This document shows, in pieces, positions 51,601-63,600 of a stretch of 64,000 bases of DNA; position 1 is the stretch's first letter; each line of letters opens with the position of its first letter. The DNA is from Strongylocentrotus purpuratus. Its lineage: Eukaryota > Echinodermata > Echinoidea > Camarodonta > Strongylocentrotidae. The notes under the pieces were generated by a model, which was given only the letters and a program-made list of their open reading frames with translations, made no database searches and was not told the origin of the DNA. A program made the translations under genes and the position numbers. The DNA lies in the NCBI RefSeq assembly GCF_000002235.5, contig NW_022145613.1:9858429-9922428 (forward strand). The letters are read 5' to 3'.

Positions 51601-54600
51601 CATCAACAGTGAATGGACAAATTGCTTCATTGCCAGAGTTGTCTTCTGCGTGGTAACGAATACTTGTTTCTCCGACAGAGAACGTGTCCAACGGGTTGAA
51701 GCGAGAGCTGAGCGAAGAAATTCCGTCGTTGTCCATGGCAGTGGGTAGGGCCCAGCTGACCGTTGCGTAGTTCTGACCAAGGTCAGTGTTCTGGACGATG
51801 GTGGTGGTGTTGCAGTAGGTAAATACTGGTAGCTCGTTGTCTGAAAACGATTAGTGAAAAAGTATTTATTGCACTGAGAGTACTACGAGGGTATAATGGC
51901 ATCTAGCCTATATGCTGAATGGCAGTAGAACTAAGGATTGTGCCATATGTTGTGGAATCTGTGGATTTTATATGTTATAGCTATATTTATCTTCACCGAG
52001 TTTTCTGTGGGTTTTTCAACAAATAAAAATATATATATATATCGATGGGTTTTCATTGCTGATTCGGCATTCTGATTATTTTTTTTTTTAAAGATTTTCT
52101 TTTGTGAACACAAGAAAAACAAAGGCTACCTCCTTCTACCACTATTCTTGAACACTACCCACCTGTGACTCTCACAACGAAAGAGCACTGTTCCTCATTT
52201 CCGCTAAGATCATCAGCAGTGTAGAGGACATCTGTATATCCGATGGAGAATACCGATCCGCTGGCAATATTGGGGAGCAGGGTGACTGAACCGGAGTTGT
52301 CAGAGGCCGTTGGCTCTGTCCATGTCACAGTTGCTCCATTGGAGCCGGGATCGGTGTCTACTGTGATGTTTACAGGGCAGTTGGATATTGTTGGTTTTTG
52401 TTCATCTGTGAAGGACAAGAATATCATTTTATCATTTAAAGCATTTATCTGTTTTTAAAATGAATTTGTTAATAATGTATACATGTAGTACATCTCATAT
52501 AGGAATGAATGGGTGGTACAATGCACATTGTGGCTAAAATACATGTAAATATGTCTTGTATCGCAACAGTTTTGTAACATTCCTTTATCACAGCTTTTGT
52601 GCTGTGAAAATCCCTTGACAAGATGGTACGTGGTACCTGGTAGGATTTTTCCTGCACTTTACTGTGCACTGATATGGGTTGCCAGATCTAAATTGAACTA
52701 AGGTTATAATTCCCAAAGCTCTTTGGAAGCGTCAGGATTTGTTAACATGCACTATACAAGAACAGAATATTAGTATTATCAAGTCAGTCATGATTATCAA
52801 AACTATTATTGGGACATCCAACATTTGCTAAATATAGATTTGCCTCAACAGCTCAAGTAAGAAAATGAGAGTTCACAACCTTGAAGATGTTTGTAGTCAC
52901 TGGAATAACCAATTATTTAAATACAAATGTGACAGGTATCAGAGATTCTAATAAATGCAACCCAAGTCTAAAAATATCACAAATGATCCGAATATATCCC
53001 TTCGCATTCTTCATTTTTAATCTGCTTTTTTATATATCTATTCCTCTCATTATTAACACCAAATGCTGCGGTTTTCCCATCACAAATGTGCACCCGATTT
53101 AACAGCTTTTACAAAAATCTTTCTCAGAGGCTTTGATAAGTAGCAGACTCTTACCAAGAACCTGAATATTCAGAGAACAGGTAGCGGTGTTATTGGATGA
53201 GTCGGTAGCTGTGAAATCGACAGTGTCGTTACCGATGACAAATCGCAATCCGCTTCGCCCTGTTGATTCTACTGTAGGGATGCCATTATTATCCGTGGCC
53301 GATACATTCCAAGTAACCAAACCAGTTGCAAGGTTGGTGTCTGCGATTACTGTGATGGTGCGGTCACATTGGGAGAAAGTTGGTGGGGTTTGGTCTAGAA
53401 ATAAAAGGGTGAAATATTGCTGATAAGTAAAGACAATCGAAGTAGCTATTGGAAAAAAGCTGTATTTCATGAGATGTTACAAATGAATTAAATCTCAGAA
53501 AATACATGTAAATGTCTATATACCGTGTACACATGTATAAGCAACTGTAAGAAATAAAACAAAGACTTCCAAGGGAAGCTTCTGGCAAGCTATTCAGTCG
53601 TCACGAGAAAATTTTGTACAAAATGCATGCATAAAACTAGTAAACAAGTCTATTGATAATAAATACAGGAACACTTACCAAGTACACCGACGGTGAAGGT
53701 ACAGTTGTCTGTATTGCCAGACGAGTCTGTGGCAGTGTACGTGACAACGTAGTCTCCTATCCCCAGCACGGTGCCAGGGTCGATGTTGGCGGTCAGACCA
53801 AGTTCCCCGCTGTTGTCAGACGCGATGGGGAGGCTCCAGGTCACATTGCTATTGTCGGAGTTGGAGTCGACCACAAACTCCTGGTTTAGTGTGCAGTTGG
53901 ATATGACGGGAAGTTCGTTGTCTGGAGTAAATCACAAGACAGGTATTGGAGCGATACTAAAATGTCCTAAAATCCTCTTATTAAATGATTCTCATTTCTA
54001 AACTTCTTTCAAAGATTGTAAAGTCCCTAAATAAATCAACAATTTTGTAGTTTCAGGAGCCCCTTTTTTCCTTCCTAGTTCTTACTTTCCTCACGTGACT
54101 CGCATGGTTTAACGTGATACATAGCACAATATAAATGTTCTGTAGTATCAAAATCATCGTTATTATTATTGGTACTAGTACCACTATCATTGTAAATCGT
54201 TTGTTGGAATCACTTAAAAGTAAAATAAACAAGCAGCTGCATATCTGATGTACCTAATATCACATTGTACACTAGAATGGGGTGGAAGGATTTCAAAAGT
54301 TGAGCCCTGTCTCATATAGTTGCAAATCTGTATTATAAAAGAGATAGGATCTGCATGCTTGCAAATGGTCTGCACGACTAAGCTGCTAGCTTCTCACCTA
54401 TGACGGTCACTGTAAAGGAACAGGAATCTGTCAGCTGGAAGGTATCAGTTGCTGTGTACGTCACGGTCGTCTCCCCGATACCGAAGTAGGATGGAGAGTA
54501 TGCCGTCGAGGTCACGTTCGGTGGCTCGCTGTTGTCGGTGGCTGTAGGCTCCGCCCAGGAGAGGAAGGCCGTAGCATTGCCACTGTCTGTGAAGCTGGTC

Positions 54601-57600
54601 ATGTTTGATGGACATTGGCTGATCACCGGCGCTACGTTATCTGCAGGGAGATGAAGTGACTATCGACATGAACATCCAAGGTTCCCAGCATTTCATGATA
54701 ACAATGATTTTTCCTCAATTTTTCCCTGATGGGAGTTTCAAAATTCAAAGAGGTATTTGACACACTATAGCCAATCATCCCTATTAGGTCATGAGACTTC
54801 CTTTTTGAGCCAATGAAATTCTCTGATTTGTCCACGATTTGAGTGATATTTCTCGAAAATTCCCAGACTTTTCCATGACTGGGAAAAGTTCAGGTTTTCC
54901 CTGATGTCCACAATATCTTGAAACCCCCCAAATAACATGTACATGTAAAAGTCATCTTTCGTATGAGAGAGCTACAGCTACGGGGGACAACTCAAGGATG
55001 GAGCTAGGGCAGCCAGGTCTGGCACAAATGAGGAGTTCCTTGATGTTTACCTCAGTCACATTGCCGAGGCGACACCACATAGACCCCAAACAGACGGATT
55101 GTTGTCTTGTTTTGGGGTTCATTGGTAAAAAGCTTTTTAGCACACAGTCATAGTGAATGATCGTTTGGTCTAAGTAGTGGCTCATGTATTAAAACCCATG
55201 GGAGTACAAGAATGCAGTAGTAATCACTACCATCATTTTATTATCACATCATTGACCTAAATACACTGTGTGCAAACAAAATGAGCTACATCAAGTACAC
55301 AAATTTCCTCTTACCTGTGACTGTCACGGTGAAAGAACAAGTTTTTGTTTTTCCGGACGGGTCTGTAGCCACGTAGGACACAGTCACGGTTCCTCCGTTA
55401 AACATGGTGTTGGGGTACTCGTTCTGAGTGACCGTCACCGAGTAAGAGTTGTCCGTGATGGTAGGTTCTGTCCAGTTGACCACTGCTGTCACCAAGCCTG
55501 GGTCTGGACCGACTGTGATGTTCGATGGACAGCCCGTTATAACTGGGTCTTGGGTATCTGTAAAGTAAGCGAATTTGGTAGAGGGTAATGGCATTACCAA
55601 GATTTACAACAGAAATACCGTCAGGCCTTTTGGCATACACAATCATTTATAATCATGATGTTGCACATGCACAATGAACCATTGTAAAATGGTTCAGCCT
55701 TTTATACAGATTACTTTCATAAAGGGTCAAATACAAAAAGCTATATAATTTACATATAAAACATTTTAAACCCTGAATATACTGACAACAATTTACATAT
55801 GTAATTTTCATCAACAAAACCATCCCACACACAAACAAGAATATAGAAAGAAAGATGAGGAGTGAAAAAAGTCTCCCTACACTCTGGAACAGTGCGACTT
55901 ACCAGTAATCTCGACAATGAAGGTACAGTTGCCCTCATTACCGGCAGTGTCTGTGAATACATAGGTCACTGTAGTGAGACCGATAAAGAATCTATCCAAG
56001 GGCTGGTAGTTACTGGTACTGGTCACCCCTCCATTGGGGTCGGTTGCGGTGGGCGTTTGCCAATATGCAACGCTAGAGTTGGTGTTCAGATTGGCAGCTG
56101 AGAGTGTGGTGCCAGGACAGTTCCTGATGATAGGGGCACTCTGATCTGTATGGAGAGATGATACATGTGAAAGAGTGTAAAGATCGGGCAAAACATTTCT
56201 AGAAATAACACAGTAGATGTGCTACCTTATACAGTCAAACCTGTCTATAGCGACCACCCAAGGGAAACACAAAAAGTGGTCTTTGTAGACAGGTGGTCTT
56301 TGTAGACAGGTGGTCACTAAAGCAGGTTTGACTGTATACGCATACATTCTGTAATGTCATTGCAAATTTACCAAAAATGCTCACTTGAAATATAACACCC
56401 CTAGCATTTGTATTCACTCCAAGACTACAAATTCACGTCTTGAAAGACAGGAAGACCATCCTTTGTAGATGGGCAAGGCTGTGAGATGAATTAAAAAGCA
56501 TATCAAAATTTCTTTCTTTTCACATCTACATCTACATGTACAAACACCATCTTGAAAACCATCTTGATCAACTACATAATGACACACACCATGAAAAACA
56601 GAAACAGGAGACATACCTTGTACAATGACAGTAAAGTTGCACACTCCCATATTTCCAGCAGCATCCACTGCCTCGAGGATCACCTCAGTGCTACCCAGAT
56701 CAAACTGAGAACCATTGGCGTAGGTGGCCGTCTCATTGACCACTCCGACGTTGTCCGAGGCGACCAGCTGCCAGGTTACAGTGGCATAGACCTTGCCGGC
56801 ATCTTGGGCTGTCAGGATCATTGCCGGACAACCAGGGAACAGAGGGGCCTCCGTGTCTGCAAGATTTGATTTGATTTATTTCTTTTTTATTTCTTTTTCT
56901 ATTGCATTTTTATAAATTTAACCACTTGGCTGCGTGCCACGTACATGTACGTGGTCTCACTCTCACTTGCCTGTGCGCACCACGTACATGTACGTATTTA
57001 GAGCATTGCGCTTTCAAGACTGTAGCACTGCATAATACCTAGCCGTACTGTGTAATTAGCACTGCAATTATGTTATACAGGTCTTGAACAATAGATGGCG
57101 CTCTTCCCCCAAAAAACTTGGTTTTGTGTGTACAGTGTACAGTTTTTGTCAGGTTTTGTACAGTACAAAAATGCTGTAGCACAGGGGGTATGAACGTGTT
57201 TTAAGCCAATAGCAATCAAGTGGATATATCAAACAAAACATTGCAAATTTTACACATTTCAACAAAATATAATGTCGAATAAAGTAAGGCTGGCTGTAAC
57301 TAATCGAAAACATCAAACAGGATGTAAGATGAAAGATGTGTGAGATTTACAGACTTTGAATGGCCCTTTTTCAAACTGTAAAACTTACAATACCCTGAAA
57401 TTTAGAATTACATATTAAAGAAAAATCTTGTTTGGTCTTTCAAGCAGGGGAAATTTAAACAAAAGTTTAGCCACAGTCTGCTTTAGAAATGTTCATCAAC
57501 ACTAAAAATAGCTAGATTTTGGCACTGCTCAGCAAATTCGAACCCAAAATGATGCAGACATTTTTCTTATTGGTGCAGAGCTGTCACCAACTGCAACATG

Positions 57601-60600
57601 CCTATGAGGCAAGTGATCAAATGCATAAAAATAACATTTACCTTCAATAATGACAAAGAAGGTGCAAGTGGCATTGTTGCCCGAGGAATCCACAGCTAAA
57701 TACTCCACTGCGTTGTTGCCCACAGGAATGGAATCACCCGGTGAATACGTCGAGGTGACCGTCACTTGCGCAGAGTTATCCGAGGCAGTGGGCTCCGACC
57801 AGATCACCGTAGCATTGGCAGAGTTAGCATCGGTGGATTGCGTGATTGTGGTTGTGTTGCAGTTGGTAAAAGTGGGTGCCGTAGAGTCTGTAGAGGGGTT
57901 CGGTGAATAAACAGAGTGTTATTAGTTTATTTTGACATATGGTGTATGTACCTTCTATCAGAGATATAAGTGCATGTATGTACTATTTCTTGTTTGTTTG
58001 AAACTGTTGAAATATTTTGATACTCTGGTGTGTTCCTAACTATCATTTCAGCTTCTCTTAGCTTTCCTGATTACATATTTTGTTTCTGTCTGAAAGTCTG
58101 AATCTTTTAAAGATAAAATATCTATGACAGTTCTTTCACAGCCCTTAGTAGCTACAAATATCTACACTTTAAATTATAAGCAACTGACAATATATACATA
58201 TATTTTATATCATAAGAGGCTTGAAGACAGTCAATGCATGAGTAATTTTTAGGGGAAAAAAAGGTTGTATACTACACATTTAAAAAACAAAATTGGAAGA
58301 ATGAATATATCAAAATCTCACATTTATAAGAAAACAATCATTTAAATAAGTGAAAGGTAAAATCGTAAATCCAGAATGGTGCAACATCAGGGCCCTGTTT
58401 CATAGAACTTGATATCAATAACAAGTTACAAGCTACTGAAATCAGGCATCTGATTGGCTGAGAGCAAATTTGTCATAGAAATTTAGCATTTGTTATAGAT
58501 AAAAAGTTTTATGACACAGGCCCCTGGTCCTTACCAGTAATAGTAACCGTGAAGGTGCAATATTCTACATTGTTGGACAGGTCAGTAGCCGAGTACTGCA
58601 CCACCGTGGGGCCTAAACTGAACCGCGAGCCGGAGGTGACATTGACCGCCATCGTGTAGACGATGGTGTTATCTGATGCAATCGGGGTGGTCCAAGTGAC
58701 CGCTCTGGTAGCGGCTCCCGAGCTAGGCAGGGGGAACGCCATATCGACAGGGCAGGTGATGAAGACAGGTGCTTCGATGTCTGTAAGGACAAGTATTAAA
58801 GACAGATTCAGACAGGTTCAGACATTCATTGAAAGTTATGGCAGCAATGTAGAGGTCTCGTGATCTAATGGATTATCTGTGCCTCAGAATATTGCTCTAT
58901 GCCTTAGAAAAAAATACTTCTGGTAGATCAATGGCGCACTATTCATGTACAAAGTGCATTTATTTATACTCAGCAGACCATGGATCGTACATTCTATGAA
59001 TCCCTGTCATGGCACTATAAATCCTTAGACAAGACATTTGCCACTCTCTACTTGGGTGAAGTATGTGATTACCTGGTAGGAAGACATTCTTTTGAGGCAG
59101 AATTCATGGAAGCTCTGACAGGGTCACGATATTAAGCTACATTGTATTATTATATATGCACAGTAAAGAATATTTGTATTTGAGCTGGGCTACATAATTC
59201 ATCTTATCGCTTCAGACATATCCCTAACATCATGTAAGCATTCAACTGCATTCTCATTTGTATTTCACATTCTTTACACCAGCCAGAACAAATTGTAATG
59301 CGACTGAAAGAGTCCTTTCCTTTAGAATAACAACATACAGTACGTGTACTCTACACCAATAGAAGGCAAAACAAATGAAGAAGATTCATGTACTATTATC
59401 TATATTGGTATGAAAAATGAATATAACTAGCAATGATCAAACTTTTTTTGCCATAATTGTCAAAACAGCTAGTACACAGTAATTAAATCAACAAGAAGCA
59501 CGTCTCTAATTTCAAGTTACGTATACTAAGGTGCTGGGTGCTTTGTCGAATTAACTCAACAAATCTTACCGGATACAGTGACTGTAAAGTTACAGGTTGC
59601 CTCGTTATTGGAACTATCCAAAGCAATGGCAGTTACGACGGTGTCTCCTACTACGAAGTTGCTTCCGCTCGGGATATCAGTCGTGGCCATCACCGCATTA
59701 CTGTTGTCTGTGGCATTGACTGCATCCCAGGTGACTGCGGCCGTGGCAATACCAGAGCCAGTGTTGACAGAGATGTCCGACGGGCAGGTGATAACGGGTG
59801 GAGTAACATCTATAAAGAGGAAGAGATTAATCATGATGAATACTTATGGTATGTATGTATGTATGTGTGAACAAAAACGAGAGGGTTCCATGAAACATGT
59901 TCCACCAGCAATTGCTCAGCATGACAGGTACAGTATTGTCTACATAGAGAGTAGTGATCACTACTGTTTGTGACACGCAGCGTGCATGTGGATGATATAT
60001 TATCTACTTGTTCAGACATTGTACAGGAAAGCTTCAAATCAAAGAAATTCAGTCACTTCTGAAAGGCCTGGAAGATACCACGACTTATATATTTTTTCCT
60101 TTTTCAGAAATCATATTTTCGGATGGACTCGCACAACTTCAAAAAGAATGAAAATTAACCAAATGCTAAAAAGCATTAACTGCAATGGGCTCTATTTCCA
60201 AATGGAAGAATATGATCTAGACCTCAATTGCAGCAATGTCATCAAGAAAGTGTGAACACTTACCAAACACTGAAAGTGTGAAACTGCATTGGGCCTTGTT
60301 TCCTGATGGATCCACTGCGGTGTACGTGACCGTTAACGCGCCAGTAGCTAGGACCGTGTACAGTGGCATGCTGGAGGAGGTCATCACGCTCAGGCTGTTG
60401 TCCGTTGCAGTAGGCTCTGACCAGGTCGCGTTGACCATGCTGGCATCGGCCGGAAGGGTCAGGTTGATGCCGGTAGGACAGTCGGTGAAGACGGGAAGCT
60501 CCTCATCTGGGAGAGAAAATGGAAGGTGGGTGGAGAGAATGAGAATACATGTACATTTATTTGAAGTCGGCACCAATTATATATCATAAGTTTTAAGTGG

Positions 60601-63600
60601 AAAGATGAGTGAGAATGGAAAACGACAATGAGAATCACACAAGGGAATGTGCACATCAGATGAAGAATATTCAAGCAACCGGGTTATTAAAGGTACTATG
60701 TCCCTTTTGCAGCCAACCTCAAATTCTGTAGAACTTTGCAGGAATTATGAATATGTCATGTATGTCCTATCTGTGAAATTTAAACGTTAGCAGTGTCCTC
60801 ATATTCAAATTATGCAAGGAAACCCGTTTACTTGCTGGACTTCACTGTCAGACACTACTGAGTGACTGACTGGCTTTTTTTCTTCTTTGGTAATAACATA
60901 CATAAAAAGAGTTGTAAAGGGTACATGAGCATTTGTCTACATCAATAACCCACTTCTTGTGATGGCCAAGAATAAACTGATTGAATCTTTGCTCAGCATA
61001 AAACGTATGACCATTCGGTACAATTGTCTGAAAATCAAGACTATTACTTTTGGGCTCTATAGCCCGAAAGTCGATTTAACAACTAATAGTCGTTATTTTC
61101 CCACTTGAAGACATTTTCAAGCCCCTCCTTTTTTAGGGAAGTTCTAAATTAGTATTATCTTTCAAATGCAGTTGGAATTTAACTTTTTCATTTTTTTGGC
61201 CTGCAAATGGGACATAGTACCTTTGTGTCAATCATCTATTCATTTCTTTACAACTTCCACGTATCTGAACAATAGTAGTGCACATGCTCACTACAAGCTA
61301 ATCAAAACATCAAATCATCAGCAAGGTAAAAATATGATGTCTATAGATTTAACGTCCACTTCAATATGTATGGAAGAATTTAATTAAAATTAAAAAAATT
61401 GGTAACAAAACAGGCGCAAGACTTGAGAAAAAGTCATGAAGTGGCACCGTAAAATATTTAAGCATTACAAATTAATCGTGAAAATAGAGGAGGGGGGGGG
61501 GGGCTAAATCAGCCCCCCAGGTTTACACCCTTTTGGTTCTCAACGGACAATATACTAGACCCTTACCTCTGACAGTGACAGTGAATGTGCATTGTGCAAC
61601 TAGTCCGGCCGGGTCTGTAGCAAAGTAGGAGACCAAGGTGTCTCCGATGTCGAACAGGCTTCCGGAATCCTTGGTCACGTTAAGCGAGGGTTCAATGCTG
61701 TTGTCGGTTGCCACTGGTGCCGACCATGATACGCTGGCGGTAGAGTTGCCTGGATCGGTTGTCACGTTCATGTTGCTTGGGCATCCAGTCAGCACGGGTG
61801 GGACAGTGTCTGGGATGGGTGAGGGAGAGAGAGAGAGAGAGAAAAAAAGAAATGTGTCAGGTCTCCTTATGCTTCTAGTATTAAACAATAAGATAATACA
61901 ATGAAATGATTAAAAATACTTTTGTGTTAAAATTCCTGTTCCTTTTTCGATCATTTGCAAGTGCTACTCCAAGTAGATATCAAGTTGGGATGCAAGGAGG
62001 TAATGTACAAGAGACAGAAAGAGAGACAGAGAGAGATGGACAGAGAGAGATGGACAGAGAGAGATGGACAGCCAGAAATACAGGGTGACAGAAACAATGA
62101 CATTCAAGGAGAGAGAACAATAAAGGTGAATCCTACCAATTTTAACCTTCAAACATTCTTTAATGCAATCAATGTCTCCATCCATGACAAAATTACAAGG
62201 GGGAAATGTGTACAACTTACCTAGCACAGTAACATAGACACCACATGAACCGATATTGCCAGCGTCATCAGTAGCCTGGTACAGAACCAAGGTTGTACCC
62301 AGTTCAAAGACAGAAGGTGCTGGCCCGCTGTTGAGCGAGAAATTACCAGAGTTGTCAGTGAAAACAGGTGCTGTCAAGTTTACGGTAGCATTGAGTGATC
62401 CAAGGTCAGGCTCGACGGTGGTGTTGGATGGACATCCACTTGCAACTGGCCTGGTGACATCTGATAGAGCAAAGCAGAGGGAGAATCATGTAAAACAGAG
62501 GCTAATCTTATACTGTAGAAGTCATGGTATAAGATTTGGAGTTGCAGAATATACACCATGACAATTAAGTACTCTAATGTTAACTTTAACCCTAATATGA
62601 TTGGTGTGGTATACTGCGGGTTTTACTCCAGCTAGGGAGTTTATTTTGGAGTTTAAAGGAAACCTGTATGTAGCAAAAGAGAAAAAGAGGAGTTTTGACC
62701 ACAGGATCGATACACCAAGGAAAGAATTGTAGACTTGGACCTATATGGGGCACAACAGAAAGTTTCATGACACTCACCGAGCACGGTTACAGCAAAAGTG
62801 CATGTTGCTTCGTTTCCATTAGTATCAACGAAAGAGTAAACCACACTGACGCTTCCGATGTTGAAGAAGGAGCCGTTGATGTGGGTGGAATTCTGCGAGG
62901 CGATACCAAACGCATCCGTGGCTATGATCGGAGTCCAGGTCACTACTGAGCCATTCAGGGTCGAGGGTGCGTTGACCTCGATGGATGAGGGGCATCCAGA
63001 TATTGTTGGTTGAATATTATCTGCATGAACAATCAAAGCATAGCATTTTCAGAGTGATGATCAATCGCATTTAGAGCATTTGGAGTATTTATGTCACTTA
63101 GCTGATGGTTCATAAAAGAAGAAGACGAAGAAGGAGAATTTGAAGAAGAAGTAGAAGAAGAAGAAGAAGAAGACAAAGTAGTAGGAGAAGAGAAGAAAAT
63201 AAGAAGTAGGCGATGACATGTTGATCAATAGTATTGCAGTATAACAAATTTTGGTGGTCAATTGTGAATTTTCTTTCTGAAAACTGTGAAATCTGAAATT
63301 ATCAACATAGTATGTACTGCGAAGTTAAATACCACGGACAAATTTAATCAAACAAGAGTACATTCTGAAACTAATTTATCCTTTTCTTACATATTGCAAT
63401 ATTGTTTGGGCCTCAGCTTCTCAAAAAAGAACAGTGAGAATAATTCGTAAAATGCCTTTCCTTGCCTCCGCCAAACTTTTATTTACTCAATTTGAACTTT
63501 TGAATGTATTTGATTTGTATAAATTAAGACAAGTTATGTTTTCTTGTCAGAGACCGATCTTGCCATTATCCCTAACACTTTATTTTTCTATTAACTCTGC

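Noticed and set aside
51598..51780. 60-codon minus-strand frame inside HYR 16
   Set aside because: Wrong register. The splice-to-splice register gives a full HYR domain (NELPVFTYCNTTTIVQ...).
59538..59973. Plus-strand frames of 110 and 131 codons
   Set aside because: Antisense to HYR 6; the HYR pattern is on the minus strand.
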